A DNA stretch of 64,000 bases, taken from Candidatus Methanosphaera massiliense (GTDB taxonomy: Archaea; Methanobacteriota; Methanobacteria; Methanobacteriales; Methanobacteriaceae). The position numbers and the translations under genes were made by a program. This document shows, piece after piece, positions 1 through 9,421 of the stretch. The stretch lies in assembly GCF_028890305.1 (NCBI RefSeq), contig NZ_JARBXM010000001.1:684501-748500 (forward strand). Direction: 5' to 3'. Within the stretch, counting starts at the first letter, position 1. Each line of letters begins with the position of its first letter. The notes under the pieces are model-generated. The model saw only the letters and a program-made list of their open reading frames with translations, did not search any database and had not been told where the DNA came from.

Positions 1-130
1 AAAAATAGTTGGAATTAAATTATTAAGTATTAATTTCTAATAATTCAAAAAGTATTGGTTATTTATAGTTTTTTTGAGAAGAATATTTGCTTTTTCAATA
101 CTATAAAAAAATAGGAAGAAGGAGGTTATT

Positions 131-709
131 TTAATTGTTTAGTTCTACATATACATGGTATACTCTTTGGAATACTGTAATGTAACTGAGTATTGTTAGT
201 AATGCCATTGTTATAAACATTATACTGTGTGATCCACCAAATATGGCTGCTATTATAGAACCTACAACAATTATAAGTAATCTTTCTGCTCTTTCTGCAA
301 TTCCCACTGAACATTTTATTCCTTCACTTTCTGCCCGTGAACGAACATAACTCACTGTTAATGAAGAATGTATTGCTAAAGCTCCTAGTATTGGGTCTAC
401 AAATCCACTATACATTATTCCTATAATTATAGCAGCATCTGCAAAACGATCACAAGTGGAATCTAAAAATCCTCCAAATTTTGTTTTACGATTTTGAGAG
501 CGTGCAATTGCTCCATCTATCATATCACAGACTCCACTAACAAGAATGAATAATGCTCCAGCTGCTAAATTTCCTGAAGCAAATAATACTCCTGCAAAAA
601 TACTAATAAATAATCCAAGCAACGTGATTATGTTTGGATTTATAGGTATGTTTTTACCTATCTTTCCTGTAATTTCATTAGTCTGTGGTCGTAATCTATT
701 ATTTAACAT
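131..709 (-). CDS. CDP-alcohol phosphatidyltransferase family protein (archaetidylinositol-phosphate synthase type)
   Basis: A 192-residue integral membrane enzyme predicted to transfer a polar headgroup onto CDP-archaeol to make an archaeal phospholipid. The family signature D-x2-D-G-x2-A-R-x8-G-x3-D-x3-D is visible as CDMIDGAIAR followed by GGFLDSTCDRFAD (about residues 61-90), giving the metal and CDP-binding aspartates. Hydrophobic segments on both sides fit the usual six-helix fold. Length is normal for the family. The gene is divergent from the Sua5/YrdC gene, with only about 60 bp between the starts. Family membership is clear; the exact headgroup (inositol phosphate, glycerol phosphate or serine) cannot be read from the sequence, and the inositol call is from similarity to archaeal members of this length. 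Confidence 0.85.
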   Translation of the reverse strand: MLNNRLRPQTNEITGKIGKNIPINPNIITLLGLFISIFAGVLFASGNLAAGALFILVSGVCDMIDGAIARSQNRKTKFGGFLDSTCDRFADAAIIIGIMYSGFVDPILGALAIHSSLTVSYVRSRAESEGIKCSVGIAERAERLLIIVVGSIIAAIFGGSHSIMFITMALLTILSYITVFQRVYHVYVELNN

Positions 710-770
710 AGTATTTTATTTATAAATTAGGTTATATATAAGTATATAATTAATTTTAGTGGATGGTAGA
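710..770. promoter_or_regulatory. Divergent promoter region
   Basis: About 60 bp separate two divergent starts. The segment contains TATA-like stretches on both strands (around 721-727 and 733-747). There is room for only short leaders on both sides. Confidence 0.4.
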
Positions 771-1391
771 ATGAATATAGTAGAAAACCCTAATAAAAAA
801 GAGTTAGAATGTGTGATTTCTGATTTAAAAAAGGGTCATTTGATTGTTTATCCTACTGATACAATTTATGGTATAGGAGCAAATATTTATGAAAATGATG
901 CTCTGAAGAAGGTGTATGATGTTAAACATAGGGATATTTCAAAACCAGTATCATTATGTTTACATGATATTAATCAAATGGAGGATGTGGCATATTTAAC
1001 TAAGCCTATAAAAGATATTATAGAAAAGATTCTGCCAGGACCATACACATTATTACTCGAGAAAAGGGATATTGTTCCGGATATTTTAACTTCAAATACC
1101 AGTATTGTTGGTGTTAGAATACCCAATAATAGGCTATGTTATGAATTAACAAAAGAGTTCCCTATTACAAGTACTAGTGCTAATATATCTAACATGGAAA
1201 CTCCTAATAATATTGATGATATTGTTAAGCAATTAGGAAGTAAAATAAACACCTATATTGATTGTGGAGATGTAACAGATAATACTCCTTCTACAATTAT
1301 TGATTTAACTGGTGAATATCCTGAAATTATAAGAAATACTCAGCAGCATACTAAATTATTAGAGAGTATATTGAAAATTAATTTATATTAA
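771..1391 (+). CDS. Sua5/YrdC/TsaC-type threonylcarbamoyl-AMP synthase
   Basis: This 206-residue protein should make L-threonylcarbamoyl-AMP from threonine, bicarbonate and ATP. The product is used by the KEOPS complex to form t6A37 in tRNAs that read ANN codons. The YrdC fold is recognised from the early YPTDTIYGIG segment, the basic KHRDISKP motif and the STSANIS motif that binds substrate. It lacks the extra C-terminal Sua5 domain found in many archaeal members, so it is a YrdC-only form. An in-frame GTG exists at 759, but ATG 771 is preferred because a purine-rich GGATGG lies just upstream of it and nothing similar precedes the GTG. Confidence 0.9.
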   Translation: MNIVENPNKKELECVISDLKKGHLIVYPTDTIYGIGANIYENDALKKVYDVKHRDISKPVSLCLHDINQMEDVAYLTKPIKDIIEKILPGPYTLLLEKRDIVPDILTSNTSIVGVRIPNNRLCYELTKEFPITSTSANISNMETPNNIDDIVKQLGSKINTYIDCGDVTDNTPSTIIDLTGEYPEIIRNTQQHTKLLESILKINLY

Positions 1392-1426
1392 TTATTTTAA
1401 TAACTATTATTATAGGAAGTGTAATC

Positions 1427-1735
1427 ATGGTTGTCACTGATAAATTAGGAAGAGAAATAACTGAAGGTGCACATGTAATATATACAAATGTCGGAACTAT
1501 TGGTAAGGTTCAGGATATTAAAACAGATGAAAATGGATCCTGGGTTCTTATACAAATTGATGAATTAACAAAACTTTGGTATAACACAGAATATGTGGAA
1601 TTAACAGATCAGACATCCAAAGTAACATTCAATGAAGAAAAGGATAAAGAAGTATCCATTGATGATATTAAGGATGAACTTAAAAATAATTTTGAAAACA
1701 CGGAAATGGGTGATGATGGAGTAGGAGGAGGATAA
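1427..1735 (+). CDS. DUF2098 family protein
   Basis: A 102-residue acidic protein of a family found mainly in methanogens, with no established function. The N-terminal 60 residues look like a small beta-barrel (TNVGTIGKVQDI, GSWVLIQIDELTKLWY). The C-terminus is charged and ends in a glycine run. It starts at ATG 1427 after an AGGAAGTG Shine-Dalgarno-like sequence. It lies 35 bp after the Sua5/YrdC gene in the same direction, so the two may be cotranscribed. The family call is from recognition of the pattern. Confidence 0.75.
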   Translation: MVVTDKLGREITEGAHVIYTNVGTIGKVQDIKTDENGSWVLIQIDELTKLWYNTEYVELTDQTSKVTFNEEKDKEVSIDDIKDELKNNFENTEMGDDGVGGG

Positions 1736-1773
1736 CCTCCTAAATCATTATAAACTATTTTTATTTAATTTTT

Positions 1774-2133
1774 TTAATCTAAATCTTCTCTGATTTTTTG
1801 ATAAACATTATTTTTCTTATTATTCATTTCGTATTCAATCATTCTAGCTTTTCTATCAATTTTCTTATTCATTTTATATAATTCAACATCAATCTCATGA
1901 TATTTCTTGTTAAATAATTTTTGATGTTCTGAATTAATTTGATCCTTAGAGTCAATAAGGTCATGATATACTTCACCAATACTACTGTCAGAGATTAAAC
2001 TTTCAACAGTATACTTATCACTTTTTAATTTTTCATCTAAATCCTTTACTCCTTTATCAATTAACTCGTCACGTATTTTTTCACGTTTTTCAAGAGTTTC
2101 GTCAATTAAATCTTTAGTTTTTGACCTAAGCAT
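1774..2133 (-). CDS. Hypothetical charged helical protein
   Basis: A 119-residue protein, almost entirely Lys/Glu/Asp-rich and predicted alpha-helical, probably forming a coiled coil. No catalytic motif is visible and I do not recognise a family. ATG 2133 is chosen over GTG 2142 because GGTGG lies 5 nt upstream of the ATG. It is the last gene of a leftward run hel308 - DUF2115 - this gene with short gaps, so it is probably cotranscribed with the helicase. Confidence 0.6.
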   Translation of the reverse strand: MLRSKTKDLIDETLEKREKIRDELIDKGVKDLDEKLKSDKYTVESLISDSSIGEVYHDLIDSKDQINSEHQKLFNKKYHEIDVELYKMNKKIDRKARMIEYEMNNKKNNVYQKIREDLD

Positions 2134-2157
2134 AATTACCACCTAACCCTTCATTGA

Positions 2158-2643
2158 TTATTCATCTGGAATAACAGCTATACAATATCTACACACTGCT
2201 TTTTCATTATCTATATTGTATTTTTTCACAGGACAATAATATTTTTCACCATCAGTATAGATACTTACCATACCAGGGAATACGGTGCCAGGAAGATGCA
2301 CTGGCCTATGTTTTAGATATGTTGTATATACTACAATTACATTTAATATATGTCCTACTAATTCATCATTATCATCAAGTAGTTCATTAATTTCCTTTGC
2401 TTCTTTTTCTGTTATCTGACCTTCAAAGTTTATCTTTGTATTCTTCAGCATTGCAAATCTACTGATAATTACATTGAGTACGGATTCAGTGTATTTCTTC
2501 TTATACTCTCTTGGCAAGTATCGTGTGTCTTCATTGAATTGAAATGATAACTCATATAACTCTTCTAATGTTACATTTTTTATTTCATTCTGTAACATTT
2601 CTTTTAGTTTATTTTTTTCTAATCCTGCTTTAACTTTTTCCAT
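2158..2643 (-). CDS. DUF2115 / UPF0305 family protein
   Basis: A 161-residue protein of a methanogen family with no assigned biochemical function. The N-terminal half is helical. The C-terminal part has conserved-looking histidines (KHRPVHLPGT) and cysteines (YYCPVKKYN, AVCRYCIA) that could bind a metal; that is inference. It lies 7 bp downstream of hel308 and 24 bp upstream of the next gene, so it is probably part of one transcript. Confidence 0.7.
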   Translation of the reverse strand: MEKVKAGLEKNKLKEMLQNEIKNVTLEELYELSFQFNEDTRYLPREYKKKYTESVLNVIISRFAMLKNTKINFEGQITEKEAKEINELLDDNDELVGHILNVIVVYTTYLKHRPVHLPGTVFPGMVSIYTDGEKYYCPVKKYNIDNEKAVCRYCIAVIPDE

Positions 2644-2650
2644 ACTTTAT

Positions 2651-4735
2651 TCACTCCTTATTTTCATAGAATTTTATAATATTTTCTGCAGTTTTTTCTC
2701 CAATACCATCAATACGTGTTAAATCTTTAATATGAGCATTACCCAGATTATCTCCATATGTATCAACAAGGGTACGTGCACGTTGTCGACCTAAACGTTT
2801 TATACCAACAACTAATGGTATTAATTCTTCTTTTACTCCATAATATAATCTTGATGCTAGTTTATCTATCTCATTAAGGAATTTGTAATTACCGAGGACA
2901 TCACATATATCATAGAAGTATTTGACAAGGTTGGATGCTTCATAACTAGCTCTTCTTGTAGAAGCTGCATAGACCTTTAAGTAATTCTCAATTTCATATT
3001 CTTTTCTTTCATTAATCCATTCTAGTAGACTTGCAGCTGTTGATTCATTATTAGATACAAAGCTTATAAATACTCCATTTTTACTTAAAACTTCCTTGAT
3101 ATTATCCTTGTTTGCCCTAAATTTAGTGTTGATTTTTGGCATGTCATGTGTCTTTGATATTTCATATATAAGTGATCCCGGATTAAAGTTATCACCCATC
3201 ATTGTACTGTAATCTTTAAGTTTTACTGCAGTTTTTACCTCATAATTATTCCTTGAAATCAGTGTTCCAAGAGGCGTTGTTTGTAGTCCTGACGGAGTAA
3301 TTCGTATAATACCATTCTGTACAAGATATTCTAGTGCACTAGATATTTCATATTTTATGGATTCATCTGAAAAGCCTAGACTCATAGTGTTATAGGTATG
3401 TGATATCTGGAATCCATAGAATGTCTTGTTAAAGAAATCTACAAGCTCATCCATGTCTTTTGCAAATCCACTTGATACCTGTGTTATGATTTGTTTTAGT
3501 ACTGCATCTTCGTTATCTATGAGTTTGGAGTTTGTCACCTCTATTTCTCCATGTACATAGTATTCATCAAGATTGAATGCTTCATCATATGTTTTTGCTA
3601 GTAGGTAGGAGTATCCTTCGGTATCAAAGCCGGGTCTTCCAGCTCTTCCTGACATCTGTTCATAGTCAAATACAGGTATATTTGTCTGTCCTTGATCAGT
3701 CCATCGTGTATAATCACGTATAACTACATTTTTTGATGGAAGGTTTACACCATACATAAGACTAGGTGTTGCTGTTATCATTAGAAGATTACCATTAACA
3801 AATTCTTCTTCTATTATTTCCTTTTGTTTATCAAATAATCCTGCATGGTGGAAAGCTATACCATTTTTAACACAATCCGCTAGTTTGTAACAGACTTCCG
3901 TTGGCTGTGTATTGTTTCTTCGAGGAACATCCAGTATATCCTCAGCTATGTTATTGAATATTTCTCTTTTACCATCAGGTATGTATTTTGAAATTTTCTT
4001 GGACATATTCTGAGCTAATGATTCTGTGAATCTTCTAGTAGATACAAATGTTAACATTTGTGAGGATTCATTAAGTGAATCATTAAGTATCTTAAATACC
4101 ATGTTGTTTTTATCTTTTGTTCCGAATTCCTCAGCACATAGTACTTCCTTATGTAAGGGTACTGGTCGGTAGTCATGGGTCACTACTTCTGCTTCTAGCC
4201 AGTGTGCCATTTCGTCCATGTTCTGTAGTGTTGCTGAAAGTGCTATTATTCTTATTCCAGGGTTATGTTCCTTTATTCTTGTTATTGCACATTCTATTGT
4301 TGGTCCCCTTGAATAATCGCCTATCATATGGAATTCGTCTAGTATGAGAAGATCTATTTCATTTAACACATTTCTTGAAAATCTTGTTAATGCATCGAAG
4401 GATTCAAAGACCATTACTGCAATGTCTGCTCTTGACGGATGTTTTCCTACTTTAAATCCAAATTTCTCAAATACTTTGAATTCCTTGTATTTCTCATTTT
4501 GTAGTGAGATTAATGGAACAGCATATACTACTTTACCCCCTTTGAGTAATACTTTAAGCGCTGCTAATACTCCTAGTACTGTCTTTCCACTTGCTGTTGG
4601 AATAGATATAATATAATTCTCATCATTATCTAGATATCCTGATTCTATCACTGCTTTTTGTGCTGGATTATATTCTTCTATATATGGATAACACTCTTTC
4701 ATTATCTTCTGAATATCAGGATCTATATTATTCAA
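2651..4735 (-). CDS. hel308: Ski2-like DNA helicase Hel308
   Basis: A 694-residue superfamily 2 helicase of the Hel308/HelQ type, which unwinds branched DNA at stalled replication forks. Walker A is PTASGKT (K51). Motif II is DEFH (133-136), where DExH helicases often have DELH. Motif III is SATLQN. Motif VI is QMSGRAGRPG. The C-terminus ends in a helix-hairpin-helix (IDGIGEKTAENI). Length matches archaeal Hel308. The start is TTG 4735: GGAGGTGA lies a few bases upstream and no better ATG is present. It heads a leftward operon with DUF2115 and a small helical protein. Confidence 0.92.
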   Translation of the reverse strand: MNNIDPDIQKIMKECYPYIEEYNPAQKAVIESGYLDNDENYIISIPTASGKTVLGVLAALKVLLKGGKVVYAVPLISLQNEKYKEFKVFEKFGFKVGKHPSRADIAVMVFESFDALTRFSRNVLNEIDLLILDEFHMIGDYSRGPTIECAITRIKEHNPGIRIIALSATLQNMDEMAHWLEAEVVTHDYRPVPLHKEVLCAEEFGTKDKNNMVFKILNDSLNESSQMLTFVSTRRFTESLAQNMSKKISKYIPDGKREIFNNIAEDILDVPRRNNTQPTEVCYKLADCVKNGIAFHHAGLFDKQKEIIEEEFVNGNLLMITATPSLMYGVNLPSKNVVIRDYTRWTDQGQTNIPVFDYEQMSGRAGRPGFDTEGYSYLLAKTYDEAFNLDEYYVHGEIEVTNSKLIDNEDAVLKQIITQVSSGFAKDMDELVDFFNKTFYGFQISHTYNTMSLGFSDESIKYEISSALEYLVQNGIIRITPSGLQTTPLGTLISRNNYEVKTAVKLKDYSTMMGDNFNPGSLIYEISKTHDMPKINTKFRANKDNIKEVLSKNGVFISFVSNNESTAASLLEWINERKEYEIENYLKVYAASTRRASYEASNLVKYFYDICDVLGNYKFLNEIDKLASRLYYGVKEELIPLVVGIKRLGRQRARTLVDTYGDNLGNAHIKDLTRIDGIGEKTAENIIKFYENKE

Positions 4736-4786
4736 AAGTTCACCTCCACTTTAGTTTAGCTCCAGTTTTATTCTAATTTTAGTTAT

Positions 4787-5860
4787 TTATTTTATATTAT
4801 TTATGTATGGAATATTCATTTTAGAATATTTTTCTATTATTCGTTTACGTGCATTTTTTCCTATTTCCTCTCTTCTAGTTTTATCCTCTATAAGATTATC
4901 TATAGCGTGGGATAGTTTTGTCGGATTTCTTGTGGGTACTATTATTCCATTTGTATTATTTGTTATGGTTGTTCTTATATTGCCCGTATCTGTTGATATT
5001 AATGGTTTTCCACAGGACATACTTTCAAGTGCTACTATACTAGCGCCCTCTGATACTGATGGTAACACCATTATATCTGATTCGGGTATTATCTTTTCGG
5101 GTTCCATTGTTTTTCCCATTAGGTATGTGTCTTGGATATTATTTTCTCTTATAATATTTGAAAGCTTGTCATGTTCTGGACCGTCACCATAGATTAGAAG
5201 AGTGTACTCTGTTTCTGATATTTTCTTTGCTTCCAAGAGGTATTCTAGTCCTTTTTGTTCTACGAGGTTTCCTATGAACATTACTATTGGCATGTTATAT
5301 TTCTTGTTTAATGTTTTTTTATCAGGGATTATTGGTTTGAATTTCTCTGTATTCACAGTGTTGGGTGTTATACTTGACTTTTCTTTTAATCCAGGTATTC
5401 CAATTTGTAATGCTTTTTCCTCTAATTTTTCACTTACAAAATATACTTCATCCGCCCTTTTCAGGGTTCGTTTTATTAGTTGTTTTGTAATCATGTTTGT
5501 AGATAATATATTTATGTCTGATCCATGTGCAGTTATCACTATCTTTACATGACTATCTTTAATTAATGATGCTACTAATCCAGGAGGAATTATGTAATTT
5601 GCATGAATTACATCTATATTATATTCTTTGACAATTCTTTTTAGAAGCTTATAACTGGATATTGTGAAGCTTATACCTCTTAGCAGAGGAATATTAATAA
5701 CATTTGCCTCAAACACGTTATCTTTTCTTGGACAATTCTGTGCATAAGTTAATATATATACATTATGTCCTCTACTTCTTAATTCATCCTCTAATTGTTT
5801 AGTGTATGTTGCTATTCCACCAACCTGTGGGGGATATTGACCTAATATACATATATTCAT
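4787..5860 (-). CDS. GT4-family glycosyltransferase
   Basis: A 357-residue GT-B fold glycosyltransferase. The N-terminal donor/acceptor half begins with ICILGQYPPQVGGIATY, the glycine-rich loop typical of GT4. The C-terminal half has the nucleotide-sugar signature EGASIVALESMSCGKP, which contains the two glutamates of the E-x7-E motif. It probably acts on a lipid or surface glycan on the cytoplasmic side. The substrate cannot be read from the sequence. ATG 5860 follows AGGTG. It lies 18 bp after cbiD in the same direction. Confidence 0.85.
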   Translation of the reverse strand: MNICILGQYPPQVGGIATYTKQLEDELRSRGHNVYILTYAQNCPRKDNVFEANVINIPLLRGISFTISSYKLLKRIVKEYNIDVIHANYIIPPGLVASLIKDSHVKIVITAHGSDINILSTNMITKQLIKRTLKRADEVYFVSEKLEEKALQIGIPGLKEKSSITPNTVNTEKFKPIIPDKKTLNKKYNMPIVMFIGNLVEQKGLEYLLEAKKISETEYTLLIYGDGPEHDKLSNIIRENNIQDTYLMGKTMEPEKIIPESDIMVLPSVSEGASIVALESMSCGKPLISTDTGNIRTTITNNTNGIIVPTRNPTKLSHAIDNLIEDKTRREEIGKNARKRIIEKYSKMNIPYINNIK

Positions 5861-5878
5861 AATAGCACCTAATGTATT

Positions 5879-6982
5879 CTAATTCTTCCATTCAAATGGT
5901 ATATCTTTCATTTTAGAAGGTGTTAATATTGTTCCATCCATTTTAGCTATTATTGCATGGAATTCTATGTTATATTTTGAGTTACATAATTCTATAATCT
6001 TATCTGCAATTAATTCAAATACTTCTGTTGTAATGCCTTTCTTGTCTAGTATTTTTATAACATCTTCTGTGGTGATACAATCATATACGGCTTGTAATGT
6101 TTCCTTATCTGCCCCTATTAGTGCAGTGTATGCTGTCATTATCTCTCGTCTTGCATCTGCAACACTCTGTTTTGTGTTAAATATTCCTGCTGCAATTTTT
6201 ATTAGTTTACCTGCATGGCCAAAAAGTGTGATAGATTTTATTTTTCCAGTTTTATCAGCTTCATCTAACATGTATCCTACAAAGTTACTCATCTCTATTA
6301 TTGCATCCTCATCTATTACTAATCTCTCATTTGCTATTCTTGTTCCAATATTTCCTGGTACAAATAGTAAATCTTCATATTTATTAGCTATTGCAACATC
6401 TATCTGTATTTTTAATGAGTCTGTGTATGCTTTTGAAGACATTGGACGGGCTATACCTGTTGTTCCTAATATAGATATACCATCTATTATTCCAAGTCGG
6501 CTATTCATTGTTTTAGGTGCTATTTCTTTTCCTTCAGGAATAATAATTTTCACTATAGCTCCCTTATTTTCTGGAAGATATTTTTTAACATTTGCTTTTA
6601 TCATTTTTCTTGGAACAGGATTTATAGCATATTCTCCAACAGGTATTTGGAGTCCAGATTTAGTTACTTTTCCCACTCCTTCTCCGGCAGTTATTTCCAC
6701 GTTACCAGCATCATCAGTTAAGGTCACCTCTGATTTAATAAGGATTCCACGTGTAACATCAGGATCATTATATGTAGGTTTTCTAACGGTTGATATAGCT
6801 TTATTTTTACTTAATAATTTGTTATCTTCTATTTCAACTGTTAGTTCATCATTTGGAGCAGTTATTTCAATTACTTCAGGAGCTTTATCTGTTATGGTGA
6901 GTATTGCTGCTACACTAGCTGCTGTTGCAACACTTCCAGTGGTAATTCCTGATTTTTCATCAGAGTTTTTATGAGCTTCTAT
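5879..6982 (-). CDS. cbiD: Cobalt-precorrin-5B C1-methyltransferase CbiD, apparent ATA start
   Basis: CbiD methylates C1 in anaerobic cobalamin synthesis; the corrinoid is needed by methanogen methyltransferases. The conserved N-terminal motif GITTGSVATAA is encoded at about 6920-6950, well upstream of the first conventional in-frame start (GTG 6727), so the gene cannot begin there. The frame stays open up to a TAA at 7007-7009, and no ATG, GTG or TTG occurs in between. An ATA at 6980-6982 lies 7 nt after a GGGGG tract and would give 367 residues beginning MEAHKNSDEKSGITTG, a normal length. Alternative: ATG 6994-6996 is joined to this frame if one G is missing from the run of five. Enzyme identity is strong; the start is inferred. 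Confidence 0.82.
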   Translation of the reverse strand: MEAHKNSDEKSGITTGSVATAASVAAILTITDKAPEVIEITAPNDELTVEIEDNKLLSKNKAISTVRKPTYNDPDVTRGILIKSEVTLTDDAGNVEITAGEGVGKVTKSGLQIPVGEYAINPVPRKMIKANVKKYLPENKGAIVKIIIPEGKEIAPKTMNSRLGIIDGISILGTTGIARPMSSKAYTDSLKIQIDVAIANKYEDLLFVPGNIGTRIANERLVIDEDAIIEMSNFVGYMLDEADKTGKIKSITLFGHAGKLIKIAAGIFNTKQSVADARREIMTAYTALIGADKETLQAVYDCITTEDVIKILDKKGITTEVFELIADKIIELCNSKYNIEFHAIIAKMDGTILTPSKMKDIPFEWKN

Positions 6983-7197
6983 TTTAATTCCCCCATTTAT
7001 GGATGGTTATATTGTATTTGAATTTTTATTAATTCTTTTTATTAATTAATATATTATGAGTTAATTATTCTAAAATATTTCATATAAAATTTGAATTAAT
7101 TAGCATTATATTATTTAGATGTATTAGAGGATTAAAATGAAAATTTAGATAAATTTTAAATTATTAAAAAAAGTTTAAAAAAAAGAAGGGTATGGGT

Positions 7198-7452
7198 TTA
7201 TATTTTTTCTTTTAGTTTTTCGATTAGTTCATCAGATTCTGGTGCACCAATGAATGCTACTTCACCATCTATAACTACTGTTGGTACAGACATAATCTGG
7301 TATTCTCTTACTTTGTCCATATGTTCATTTACGTCTAGGTGTTCATACTCTATTTTGTCACCTAATTCTTTTACTGCATCTTCTGCAGCTGCTACTGCCA
7401 TTGGGCAGTATGGACATGATTGTGATGTGTAAACTTCTAATTTTACTGCCAT
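7198..7452 (-). CDS. Small glutaredoxin/thioredoxin-like redox protein
   Basis: An 84-residue thioredoxin-fold protein with the active-site motif CPYC near the N-terminus (SCPYCPMAV) and the cis-proline region SVPTVVIDG. It is the type of short archaeal glutaredoxin-like protein found in Methanothermobacter and Methanocaldococcus. It probably reduces protein disulfides with electrons from an unknown donor. Length is typical for this short class. A clear AGGAGG precedes ATG 7452. It stands alone between cbiD and aroK. Confidence 0.88.
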   Translation of the reverse strand: MAVKLEVYTSQSCPYCPMAVAAAEDAVKELGDKIEYEHLDVNEHMDKVREYQIMSVPTVVIDGEVAFIGAPESDELIEKLKEKI

Positions 7453-7705
7453 TGATAGTCCTCCTTAAATTATTATAATTAATATTTTGTCTGTCATTTT
7501 TTTTTATTTATTTTTTTCTTTCTTATGATTTTATAAATACTTCTTGTATATATAAATTTTTTTCTATTATTTTGTTTTAGGAGTGTATTCAGAATGTATT
7601 ATATATTATTATGTATTTTTTTTTATTTTCCATGTAGGGGTTAATGGTTAAATTTATGAATATAGGGGAAGATATATAATATATAAATTAGAGAAGTGTA
7701 TATTT

Positions 7706-8629
7706 ATGGTTATAGTTCGTTCACCAGCATCTGCAACTGTAGTCAATGCTATAAGTATGGGTAAAGGTTCTGCTTTTGGTATAAAATTATATGTTACTGC
7801 AGATGTCACTGTTTTAAATTATGATTCAGATAAAGATATTGAATGTAGATTTAAGAGTCTTGATGATCCAGATATGGACTCTGAACTTGTTGAATTATGT
7901 ATTAGAATGGTTTATGATGAATTAAATAAGTATGATGATTTTAATTTAAAAAATATTTGTTTAAAAGTTGAGACTAAATCGGATATTCCACCAGGTTCTG
8001 GTTTATCTAGCAGTAGTGCTGCTTCAAATTCAGTTGTATATGCTACTTTTTTATTATTACTTGAAGAAGCTGGTATGACAAGGGAAGATGTTGATATATC
8101 TGAGTGGGATCTTCTTAATATTGGTATTGATGCATCATTAGAGGTTGGTGTTACTAAAACTGGTTCTTTTGACGATGCTACTGCATCATTTTATGGTGGT
8201 TGGAAGGTTACTAATAATTATAATAGAGAAATTTTACATGATTATCTAGTTGACTATTCGAAAGTTTTAATATATATACCGAACAAATCGTTATATACTG
8301 CACAGTCTGATGTTAAGGCTATGCAAACCTTAGCACCACTTGTGGAAATAGCATTTTCATATGCTATGAAAAAGAATATTGAGAAAGCTCTTACTCTGAA
8401 TGGCTTCTTATTTTGTGTTGCATTGAATGTAGATTCTCAAGTTTCAATGGATGCACTTAAAGCAGGAGCAAAGGCTGCAGGATTATCTGGAACAGGTTCT
8501 GCATATTCTATATTAGTAGATGATTCAACGGATATTGATGAAATAAAAAGTGCACTTTCAAAGTATCCTGGAAGATTAGTAGAAACTGAGCCTGATAATG
8601 TGGGATCTGTAGTATTAGATAACTTGTGA
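7706..8629 (+). CDS. aroK: Archaeal (GHMP-type) shikimate kinase
   Basis: Phosphorylates shikimate at the 3-hydroxyl in aromatic amino acid synthesis. Archaea use a GHMP-family enzyme unrelated to bacterial AroK. The signature PPGSGLSSSSAAS (about residues 96-108) is the GHMP ATP-binding loop, and the C-terminal GAKAAGLSGTGSAYS segment is the second conserved GHMP motif. The 307-residue length is slightly longer than usual for the family. It is separated by only 4 bp from chorismate mutase, so the two shikimate-pathway steps are coupled in one transcript. Confidence 0.9.
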   Translation: MVIVRSPASATVVNAISMGKGSAFGIKLYVTADVTVLNYDSDKDIECRFKSLDDPDMDSELVELCIRMVYDELNKYDDFNLKNICLKVETKSDIPPGSGLSSSSAASNSVVYATFLLLLEEAGMTREDVDISEWDLLNIGIDASLEVGVTKTGSFDDATASFYGGWKVTNNYNREILHDYLVDYSKVLIYIPNKSLYTAQSDVKAMQTLAPLVEIAFSYAMKKNIEKALTLNGFLFCVALNVDSQVSMDALKAGAKAAGLSGTGSAYSILVDDSTDIDEIKSALSKYPGRLVETEPDNVGSVVLDNL

Positions 8630-8633
8630 TAAT

Positions 8634-8924
8634 ATGAATAAAGAAGAAGCAGAAAATTTATTAAAAGAATCCCGGGATAAAATAGACGTGCTAGATGAAC
8701 AAATAATAAATTTAATTGTTAAACGTACATCTCTGGCATATGATATTGCAATATCTAAGAAAGCTCTTAATAAAGAGTTATTAGATACTTCAAGGGAAAA
8801 TATTATCCATGATAAGATAAATAATTTGTTAGATGGTATAGATATTGATAAAGATAGTGTGATAGAAATCTTTGGCATTCTAGCATCTATGAGTAAAGAA
8901 GAGCAGAAAAAATATTTAGATTAA
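8634..8924 (+). CDS. Chorismate mutase, AroQ class
   Basis: A 96-residue all-helical AroQ-type chorismate mutase that converts chorismate to prephenate. The opening pattern (SRDKIDVLDEQIINLIVKR) carries the conserved R-x2-I-D-x-L-D-x2-I-x2-L-x2-R signature. A second active-site-like stretch (DTSRENIIHDKI) follows. It is a stand-alone domain with no fused prephenate dehydratase or dehydrogenase. It directly follows shikimate kinase. Confidence 0.9.
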   Translation: MNKEEAENLLKESRDKIDVLDEQIINLIVKRTSLAYDIAISKKALNKELLDTSRENIIHDKINNLLDGIDIDKDSVIEIFGILASMSKEEQKKYLD

Positions 8925-8974
8925 CGTTAATTTAAAAAAAGAATTTTTTATACAAAATATATGGAGGCATGATT

Positions 8975-9157
8975 ATGGGAAACATAAGAACAACATTCGT
9001 AAAAAGAACAGCAAAAGAATTATTAGAATTACACGGTGATAAATTCACAAACGATTTCGAAAACAACAAACAAGTAGTTGCCGAATACTCAACAGTATCC
9101 ACAAAACACTTAAGAAATCAAATTGCTGGATATGCAACTCACCTTTTAGAACAATAA
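8975..9157 (+). CDS. rps17e: 30S ribosomal protein S17e (eS17)
   Basis: A 60-residue archaeal/eukaryotic small-subunit ribosomal protein. [16 protein letters not shown] at the N-terminus and the following [13 protein letters not shown] are typical of archaeal eS17. ATG 8975 is favoured over ATG 8969 because GGAGG at 8963-8967 then lies 7 nt upstream. It follows chorismate mutase by about 50 bp. Confidence 0.93.
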   Translation: MGNIRTTFVKRTAKELLELHGDKFTNDFENNKQVVAEYSTVSTKHLRNQIAGYATHLLEQ

Positions 9158-9421
9158 ATAATTAAATTATTTATTTTTAATCTATTTTTTTTAAATAAAT
9201 TTTATATTCTATTTAATTGGACTATTTTTTAATACTATTACTCAGTCATAGTCACTATTTTTTAATCACATTACCTGAAATTCTACTTTAATGATTTATA
9301 AATATATATAAAAATTTTTAATAGTATAAAATCATATATTTATTTAATAATAACTTTATGGTTAACTTGTTATTAAGAAAAAATATTATTTATAAGAATA
9401 ATTAGAATAAAAGGTGAATTT

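Noticed and set aside
5967-6974. 335-codon plus-strand frame opposite cbiD
   Set aside because: It is a shadow of cbiD in AT-rich DNA: no ribosome-binding site, low-complexity Ile/Ser composition, no known motif.
9158-9421. Lysine-responsive riboswitch in front of lysC
   Set aside because: The 264-bp leader is AT-rich without the conserved helices of a lysine riboswitch; only promoter-like DNA is seen.
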